A DNA stretch of 7,232 nt from Pseudomonadota bacterium (GTDB lineage Bacteria; Pseudomonadota; Alphaproteobacteria; Caulobacterales; Caulobacteraceae): contig JAEXJH010000063.1 in NCBI GenBank assembly GCA_023445955.1, forward strand, positions 1 to 7,232, written 5' to 3'. The notes under the pieces were generated by a model that searched no databases, had not been told where the DNA came from, and worked only from the letters and a program-made list of their open reading frames with translations. Both the position numbers and the translations under genes were made by a program. This document shows positions 5,796 through 7,232 of this stretch, one piece after another (the stretch's first letter is position 1; each line of letters begins with the position of its first letter).

Positions 5796-6959
5796 ATGGC
5801 TTCCAAATTCCGCTGGCTCGTCTTCCAGGCCCACTGGCTGCTGGGGATCACCCTGGGCGTCGTCCTGGCGCTGATGGGCGTCACGGGCGCCACCATGGCC
5901 TTCGAGGACCAGATCATGGAGGCCCTGAGCCCAGGCGTCGTCCACGTCGCCCCGCGCGCGGAGCCGGTCCTGGCGCCGGACGCGCTGCTGGAGCGCTTCG
6001 CGGCCCAGAAGCCGGAGGCCAAGCCGACCAGCCTGACCCTGCGCGGCAAGCCCGGCGCCTCGCCGCAAGTGACGTTCCAGGTCAAGGGCGCGCCGCGCGC
6101 TCAGAAGCTGTATCTGGACCCCTTCAGCGGCCAGATCCTGGGGCGGGCGACCGGCGAGGACTTCTTCGCCACGGTGCGCCGCTTCCACCGCTGGATGCTG
6201 TTGCCGGGTGACGGGGAGGGGATCGGCCGCCAGGTGACCGGCGCGGCCGCCTTCAGCCTGATCTATTTCGCGATCTCTGGTCTCTATCTGCGCTGGCCCA
6301 AGCGACCGCTGGACTGGAAGGTCTGGCTGAAGCCCAATCTGAAACTGAAGAAGCGCGGCCTCTACTGGTCGCTGCACTCGGTGGCCGGGACCTGGGTGTT
6401 CCTGATCTATCTGACCATCGCCATGACGGGCCTGACCTGGTCCTACGACTGGTACAAGGCGGGCTTCGACAAGGTCTTGACCGGCAAGGTCGCGGCTGAG
6501 GCGCCTGCCGCCAAGAAGCCTGCAGAAGGCGCCAAGGCCAAGAAGGCTAAGGCGAGTGGCCCGATGCGCCTCGATCCGGCCTGGCGCGCGGCGCTGGCGG
6601 CTGCGCCGGGCGCGACCCAGACCATCATCACCCTGCCCAAGGCCGCGGGCGACGCGGTGCGCGTGCGCCTCCTGCCCAAGGACGCGGCCAATGAACGGGC
6701 CTGGGACGAACTGAAGATCACCGCCGCCGGCGTCGTGAAGTCCGACGAGCGCTATGCCGACAAGCCGCTGGGCGAGAAGATCTCGTCCGCGCGTCTTTCG
6801 GTCCATCGCGGCTCGTTCTTCGGGCTGCCCGGCGCGATCCTCTTCATGCTGGCGGCGCTGCTGATGCCGCTGTTCCCGATCACCGGCTATCTTCTCTATC
6901 TGGGCCGCCGCAAGGCCGCCCGCACCCGCGCGCGCAAGCTCGCCGCAGCCCCAGCCTGA
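5796..6959 (+). CDS. PepSY-associated transmembrane protein (PiuB-like), likely iron-uptake related
   Basis: Encodes a 387-residue inner-membrane protein of the PepSY_TM type. Four membrane segments are visible: about 12-35 (HWLLGITLGVVLALMGVTGA), 146-167, 195-216 (VAGTWVFLIYLTIAMTGLTW) and 343-369 (PGAILFMLAALLMPLFPITG). Periplasmic PepSY-like parts fill the loops at about 50-125 (LYLDPFSGQILGRATGEDFF is typical) and 256-335. Conserved-looking histidines sit at or near the membrane: His13, His131 (RRFHRWMLL), His194 (SLHSVAGTW) and His337 (SVHRGSFFG); in this family such residues are proposed to carry haem for ferric-chelate reduction. The second loop holds a low-complexity Ala/Lys tract (about 231-253). 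I chose ATG 5796 because the N-terminal pattern follows at once and GCAGG at 5785-5789 lies six bases upstream; an in-frame TTG at 5775 is less likely. A probable receptor gene follows after 84 bases, as in siderophore loci. The family is firm, the iron role inferred. Confidence 0.88.
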   Translation: MASKFRWLVFQAHWLLGITLGVVLALMGVTGATMAFEDQIMEALSPGVVHVAPRAEPVLAPDALLERFAAQKPEAKPTSLTLRGKPGASPQVTFQVKGAPRAQKLYLDPFSGQILGRATGEDFFATVRRFHRWMLLPGDGEGIGRQVTGAAAFSLIYFAISGLYLRWPKRPLDWKVWLKPNLKLKKRGLYWSLHSVAGTWVFLIYLTIAMTGLTWSYDWYKAGFDKVLTGKVAAEAPAAKKPAEGAKAKKAKASGPMRLDPAWRAALAAAPGATQTIITLPKAAGDAVRVRLLPKDAANERAWDELKITAAGVVKSDERYADKPLGEKISSARLSVHRGSFFGLPGAILFMLAALLMPLFPITGYLLYLGRRKAARTRARKLAAAPA

Positions 6960-6972
6960 TCACGCGTCGTAA

Positions 6973-6993
6973 GCGGCCCGGAGCCCGGGCTGC
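6973..6993 (+). terminator. Short GC hairpin after the PepSY gene, possible attenuator or weak terminator
   Basis: GCGGCCCGG (6973-6981) pairs with CCGGGCTGC (6985-6993), nine pairs including one G-T wobble, around an AGC loop. It starts 14 bases after the PepSY stop codon and is followed by GTCTCCTCATT, which is pyrimidine-rich but not a T run. It could partly separate the PepSY gene from the following one or stabilise the upstream transcript. Confidence 0.4.
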
Positions 6994-7002
6994 GTCTCCT
7001 CA

Positions 7003-7012
7003 TTGCAATTGC
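7003..7012. promoter_or_regulatory. TTGCAATTGC motif before the last gene (candidate operator)
   Basis: TTGCAATTGC contains the perfect palindrome GCAATTGC (7005-7012) in an AT-richer patch 32 bases before the start of the last gene. It matches the core TTGCGAATTGC (5727-5737) in front of the PepSY gene except for one inserted G. A shared regulator, possibly of the Fur type, is an inference from this repetition and from the gene functions. Confidence 0.25.
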
Positions 7013-7043
7013 CTATCGCTTTCAAGATCTGGACCTGACCGTT

Positions 7044-7232
7044 ATGACCCCTCCGTCCGCCGTTTTCCGCCTCTGCCTCGTCGCCTCGGCCTCGCTGGTT
7101 CCGCTGGTCGCCCAAGCCGCCGGCCAGGAAGGCCAGGCGACGGACACCGCCGTGTCGGAAGTGCGGGTCGTGGCGCGCGCCGCGCCGGTCCCGACCGAGG
7201 CCGACGACCGCTACAAGCCCACGCCCGACGCC
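7044..7232 (+). CDS. Probable TonB-dependent receptor, N-terminus only (runs off right edge)
   Basis: Sixty-three codons are present before the window ends. Residues 1-25 look like a signal peptide: a hydrophobic stretch from about residue 7 (VFRLCLVASASLVPLVAQA) with a likely cleavage after AQA. A TonB-box-like TAVSEVRVVA follows (about 35-44), then a Pro-rich linker (PVPTEADDRYKPTPDA). Unlike the large receptor upstream, it has no room for an STN domain between signal peptide and TonB-like box, so it would be a plain transporter. The position behind a PepSY-type protein supports a ferric-siderophore receptor, but no plug motif is reached inside the window. Only a weak GGA (7031-7033) precedes the ATG. 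Another exported protein cannot be excluded. Confidence 0.6.
   Translation, partial: MTPPSAVFRLCLVASASLVPLVAQAAGQEGQATDTAVSEVRVVARAAPVPTEADDRYKPTPDA

Noticed and set aside
5499..6806. N-terminal extension of the minus-strand Fur-like frame to 612 codons
   Set aside because: The extension runs antisense to the PepSY gene and through the intergenic region, and has no recognisable fold. The Fur-like part begins cleanly near the ATG at 5498.
1..7232. CRISPR array, tRNA, rRNA, insertion sequence or phage attachment site
   Set aside because: I saw no repeated spacers, no cloverleaf or rRNA signatures, no transposase or integrase motifs, and no terminal inverted repeats with target duplications.

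Overview
The window is high-GC DNA with the codon bias, dense coding and gene content of an alphaproteobacterium. The large TonB-dependent receptor matches the receptor type that is expanded in Caulobacter and Xanthomonas (TIGR01782-like), so a Caulobacter-type host is the best guess. This rests on protein features read by eye, not on a database match.

Layout: (1) 45-281 (+), a small helix-turn-helix-like protein of unknown function that may extend past the left edge. (2) 415-4838 (+), a cell-surface signalling cassette: a FecI-type ECF sigma factor, a FecR-type anti-sigma/transducer whose ATG overlaps the sigma stop codon, and, after a 111-base gap with a possible ECF promoter, a 961-residue TonB-dependent receptor with a signal peptide, an N-terminal STN signalling domain, a TonB box, a plug and a barrel. 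(3) 4839-4967, a convergent gap with a strong GC hairpin. (4) 4968-5498 (-), a Fur-fold regulator that appears to have lost most of the family's metal ligands. (5) 5499-5795, a divergent regulatory region rich in small palindromes, with a 16-codon leader-like ORF. (6) 5796-6959 (+), a four-helix PepSY-type inner-membrane protein. (7) 7044 to the right edge (+), the N-terminus of an exported protein, probably a second TonB-dependent receptor.

How the parts fit: in Fec-type systems, substrate binding at the receptor moves the STN domain, which signals through the periplasmic C-terminus of FecR to release the sigma factor, which then transcribes the receptor gene. The PepSY protein and the second receptor resemble siderophore receptor/PiuB-like pairs, in which the membrane protein is thought to act in iron release or reduction. 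The shared theme is TonB-dependent uptake, probably of iron chelates on the right-hand side. The substrate of the large receptor is open, because its plug type is often linked to carbohydrates while its control module is the iron-type one.

Most unusual points: the Fur-like regulator with its metal sites apparently erased; a 20-codon ORF that overlaps the sigma start by four bases; a 16-codon Arg-rich leader ORF before the PepSY gene; and the visible domain similarity between the FecR C-terminus and the receptor STN domain.
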